Of a stretch of 7,858 bases of DNA, positions 6,019 through 7,858 are shown piece after piece. The translations under genes were made by a program, and so were the position numbers. The stretch spans positions 1 through 7,858 of the forward strand of contig DAOWHK010000039.1 in the NCBI GenBank assembly GCA_030641465.1. The letters are read 5' to 3'. The first letter of the stretch is position 1; every line of letters starts with the position of its first letter. The stretch comes from Parachlamydiales bacterium (GTDB lineage: Bacteria; Chlamydiota; Chlamydiia; Chlamydiales; Simkaniaceae). A model generated the notes under the pieces. It had not been told where the DNA came from. It did not search any database and saw only the letters and a program-made list of their open reading frames with translations.

Positions 6019-6762
6019 ATGGTCGAAGCTATAGCTATACAAGAATTAACAGTCACCCAAAGAGGAACAAGCGATGCGCTTGCAGCCCTTACCCCAATGG
6101 ATACAAAGGTCGATGATTTTGCACTTCCGCAAATCCCAGAACACGGCGCCTATCTAGCCGAGAATGCTCGCCTTCCACGTGGAAAAGTGCATGCACCAAA
6201 AAGTGCAATTATTGCCGCACGCGAATTTTGCGACGCTGTTTCTAAATGCCAGCAGTCTTTGCAAGGATTTGAACATCAATCCTATCAGAGATTACTAAAA
6301 GAGTGGGAAGAGTCAGGACAAGAAATTAGCGACACTTATCGAAATCAAGCATGGTTCCAAGCCGGGTTTGCTCTTATCTCCGCTGTTTGTATTTTCACTC
6401 CGATTCTTATCAATGAGCAAAATTTACCAGACTTGCCTTTTGCAGACCTAGCTTATCAAAATATTGATGCTGGAACGGACGAGGGAGCTCGACTACAAGC
6501 AACAATGCTTAATGCAGCCGTTCAAGCATATAAATCCATGATTCAATCCGCCGGAAGCTCAGTCATTCCAGGCCTTGGTAAGGCATGGGACACATCCTAC
6601 CAAAGCAAACTAAATCTGCTAACGCAAGTAAATGCTCACTCAAGAGATCAAAAAGAGCAAGCGAGCCAAGCGGAAAGACAAACTGAAAGGCTGATTATTG
6701 AGCTTCAGCAAACGTTGACGCAGATCATGCGAGAGGCAAGGCAAGCAAGCGCTCAGAGATAA
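6019..6762 (+). CDS. copD: CopD-like type III translocator (minor hydrophobic subunit)
   Basis: The YopD/CopD class is the second pore subunit and partners the CopB/YopB protein. This 247-residue protein has a polar N-terminus, one clear hydrophobic segment at about 112-131 (WFQAGFALISAVCIFTPILI) and a Gln/Glu/Arg-rich helical C-terminus at about 195-245 that suits an amphipathic or coiled-coil helix. One membrane segment followed by a C-terminal helix is the YopD layout, and the length is nearer YopD (about 300) than Chlamydia CopD (over 400, as I recall). PQIP at 37-40 parallels PQLP in the upstream protein, and TQRGTS at 13-18 parallels TIRGTS. A GAGGA ribosome-binding site precedes the ATG by six bases, and only 15 bases separate it from copB. 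It is the last gene of the operon before a new promoter. The call rests on architecture and position. Confidence 0.75.
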   Translation: MVEAIAIQELTVTQRGTSDALAALTPMDTKVDDFALPQIPEHGAYLAENARLPRGKVHAPKSAIIAAREFCDAVSKCQQSLQGFEHQSYQRLLKEWEESGQEISDTYRNQAWFQAGFALISAVCIFTPILINEQNLPDLPFADLAYQNIDAGTDEGARLQATMLNAAVQAYKSMIQSAGSSVIPGLGKAWDTSYQSKLNLLTQVNAHSRDQKEQASQAERQTERLIIELQQTLTQIMREARQASAQR

Positions 6763-6776
6763 TTCCTCTTTGACAA

Positions 6777-6806
6777 TTGACCTTAATAGGCCCATTTCCC
6801 TATGAT
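6777..6806 (+). promoter_or_regulatory. Candidate promoter of mlaE-mlaF
   Basis: TTGACC (6777-6782) is separated by 18 bases from TATGAT (6801-6806); each hexamer matches consensus at five of six bases. A transcript starting near 6813 would have a leader of about 20 bases before the ATG at 6834. A five-base inverted repeat, ATAGG/CCTAT (6786-6790 and 6799-6803), overlaps the spacer and -10 element. Confidence 0.6.
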
Positions 6807-6833
6807 GCAAATTTTTAATTGTATGTTTGGGAT

Positions 6834-7622
6834 ATGGGTTTTTTATTTAGTAAGCTACACTTCCTTGTTAATATTGGTGAATACGTTGCAATGATTGTCA
6901 ACGTTTGCATCGCAACCATTCGAAAACCCCCTAGCTGGGCGCTTATTCGTGAGCAGCTCTATAATATTGGAGTGCTCTCCCTTCCCGTTGTGGCAATGAC
7001 CGGATTTTCCACAGGTCTTGTGCTTGCTGCGCAATCTTTTTTTCAGTTAAGCGATAAAGGCCTTGCTGGAGCCACCGGTCTTATGGTTGGAAAAGCTATG
7101 ATAACAGAGCTTGGACCCGTTTTAACAGCTTTTATGGTCACAGGAAGGGTCGGAGCTGCGATGTGCGCAGAACTTGGAACAATGCGCGTTACAGAGCAAA
7201 TTGATGCCCTTCAAACAATGGCAATCGATCCAGATCGATATTTAATTGCTCCAAGATTTATTGCTGGCATGCTCATGATGCCCCTTCTTACGATTTTTAG
7301 TATTTTTATGGGAATTTTTGGTGGATATCTCATTTCCATCTACTTTTTCAAAATGGCACCGACCAATTATTTTGATCCGATGCCTCTTTACATTACGCAA
7401 TTTGATCTTGTCACAGGAATTGTCAAATCGCTAATTTTCGGAATGTTTATCATCACTATTTCTTGCTACAAAGGAATGATCACAAGTGGCGGCGCAGAAG
7501 GCGTTGGACGGTCTACAACAACAAGCGTTGTGATCTGCTACACCTGTATTCTCTTTTCCAACTTCTTTATTACTCTTGGACTCAATCTCATTCACGCGGA
7601 AATCGATAGGTGGCTAGCATGA
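6834..7622 (+). CDS. mlaE: MlaE-family permease of a phospholipid (MCE/Mla-type) ABC transporter
   Basis: MlaE is the inner-membrane permease of the transporter that moves phospholipids between the inner and outer membranes, working with MlaF (ATPase) and an MlaD-type MCE protein. The 262 residues match the usual length of about 260. Family motifs are clear: REQLYNIGVLSLP (39-51), ELGPVLTAFMVTGRVGAAM (92-110), and AELGTMRVTEQIDAL (112-126) with the coupling region that meets the ATPase, followed by MAIDPDRYLIAPR. Several membrane segments follow, at about 143-170, 194-212 and 231-252. I chose the ATG at 6834; the in-frame TTG at 6819 lies only a few bases after the predicted transcription start and has no ribosome-binding site. 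The ATG itself has only a weak GGGA close by. The end overlaps mlaF by ATGA. Confidence 0.93.
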   Translation: MGFLFSKLHFLVNIGEYVAMIVNVCIATIRKPPSWALIREQLYNIGVLSLPVVAMTGFSTGLVLAAQSFFQLSDKGLAGATGLMVGKAMITELGPVLTAFMVTGRVGAAMCAELGTMRVTEQIDALQTMAIDPDRYLIAPRFIAGMLMMPLLTIFSIFMGIFGGYLISIYFFKMAPTNYFDPMPLYITQFDLVTGIVKSLIFGMFIITISCYKGMITSGGAEGVGRSTTTSVVICYTCILFSNFFITLGLNLIHAEIDRWLA

Positions 7623-7858
7623 TAAAAATTCGCGATTTATGGAAAAAATATGGAGAAATTCAAGTTCTTGCAGGCCTCGATCTAGATATTGAAAAAGGAG
7701 AGACGCTTGTCATACTTGGAAGATCAGGCGTTGGAAAAAGCGTTCTTCTAAAACATATTATTGGCATTACAAAGGCAGAAAAAGGAACCATTGATGTTGA
7801 CGATAAGCGCGTGTCCGAACTAAATGGGGAAAAGCTCTACGCAGCAACAAAACATATG
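7619..7858 (+). CDS. mlaF: MlaF-type ABC transporter ATP-binding protein (partial, C-terminus off the right edge)
   Basis: Eighty N-terminal codons of the ATPase that powers the MlaE permease, acting on the cytoplasmic face of the inner membrane. The start MIKIRDLWKKYGEIQVLAGL is typical of ABC ATPases. The Walker A motif GRSGVGKS lies at residues 34-41, and the following SVLLKHIIG is typical of the MlaF/MCE-associated group. The signature motif, Walker B and H-loop lie beyond the edge. The ATGA overlap with mlaE implies coupled synthesis of the two subunits in fixed ratio, and an AGG about eight bases upstream can serve as ribosome-binding site. The specific assignment rests on its permease neighbour; the sequence seen here only proves an ABC ATPase. 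Confidence 0.9.
   Translation, partial: MIKIRDLWKKYGEIQVLAGLDLDIEKGETLVILGRSGVGKSVLLKHIIGITKAEKGTIDVDDKRVSELNGEKLYAATKHM

Noticed and set aside
6786..6803. Inverted repeat ATAGG/CCTAT as a terminator after copD
   Set aside because: A five-base stem with an eight-base loop and no U-tract is too weak for an intrinsic terminator, and it lies within the mlaE promoter.
6770..6806. TTGACA at 6770-6775 paired with TATGAT at 6801-6806
   Set aside because: The spacing is 25 bases, too long; the overlapping TTGACC at 6777-6782 gives an 18-base spacer instead.

Overview
The window most likely comes from a member of the Chlamydiae, probably one of the environmental, amoeba-associated families rather than Chlamydia itself. 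The sequence is AT-rich. The main evidence is a type III secretion translocator cluster arranged as SycD/LcrH-like TPR chaperone, CopB-like two-hairpin translocator and CopD-like single-membrane-segment translocator, next to housekeeping genes with strong bacterial family matches (HemL, FloA, NfeD, MlaE, MlaF). I cannot name a genus from sequence reading alone.

Layout: two gene blocks diverge from an intergenic region at about 3897-4086. Leftward on the minus strand runs hemL, then a long NfeD (signal peptide, ClpP-class membrane serine protease, C-terminal OB fold), then a short NfeD (membrane anchor plus OB fold), then floA, which is cut by the left window edge. All junctions in this block overlap (one about 14-20 bases, two ATGA), so it reads as one transcript. 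It joins the first committed tetrapyrrole intermediate step to a complete flotillin/NfeD membrane-microdomain module.

Rightward on the plus strand, a four-gene operon starts from a good candidate promoter at 4015-4042: an unrecognised, mostly helical 192-residue protein, the TPR chaperone, the CopB-like translocator and the CopD-like translocator. The gene order resembles the Yersinia and Pseudomonas translocator operons, where the needle-tip gene precedes the chaperone. The unknown first gene sits in that position. Both translocators are compact compared with the Chlamydia proteins as I recall them, and they share a short N-terminal TxRGTS motif and a PQ[L/I]P motif.

A separate promoter (TTGACC-18-TATGAT, 6777-6806) then drives mlaE and mlaF, the permease and ATPase of an MCE/Mla-type phospholipid transporter. 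mlaF is cut by the right window edge. No RNA genes, insertion sequences, CRISPR arrays or convincing terminators were seen, and no intergenic stretch exceeds about 200 bases.
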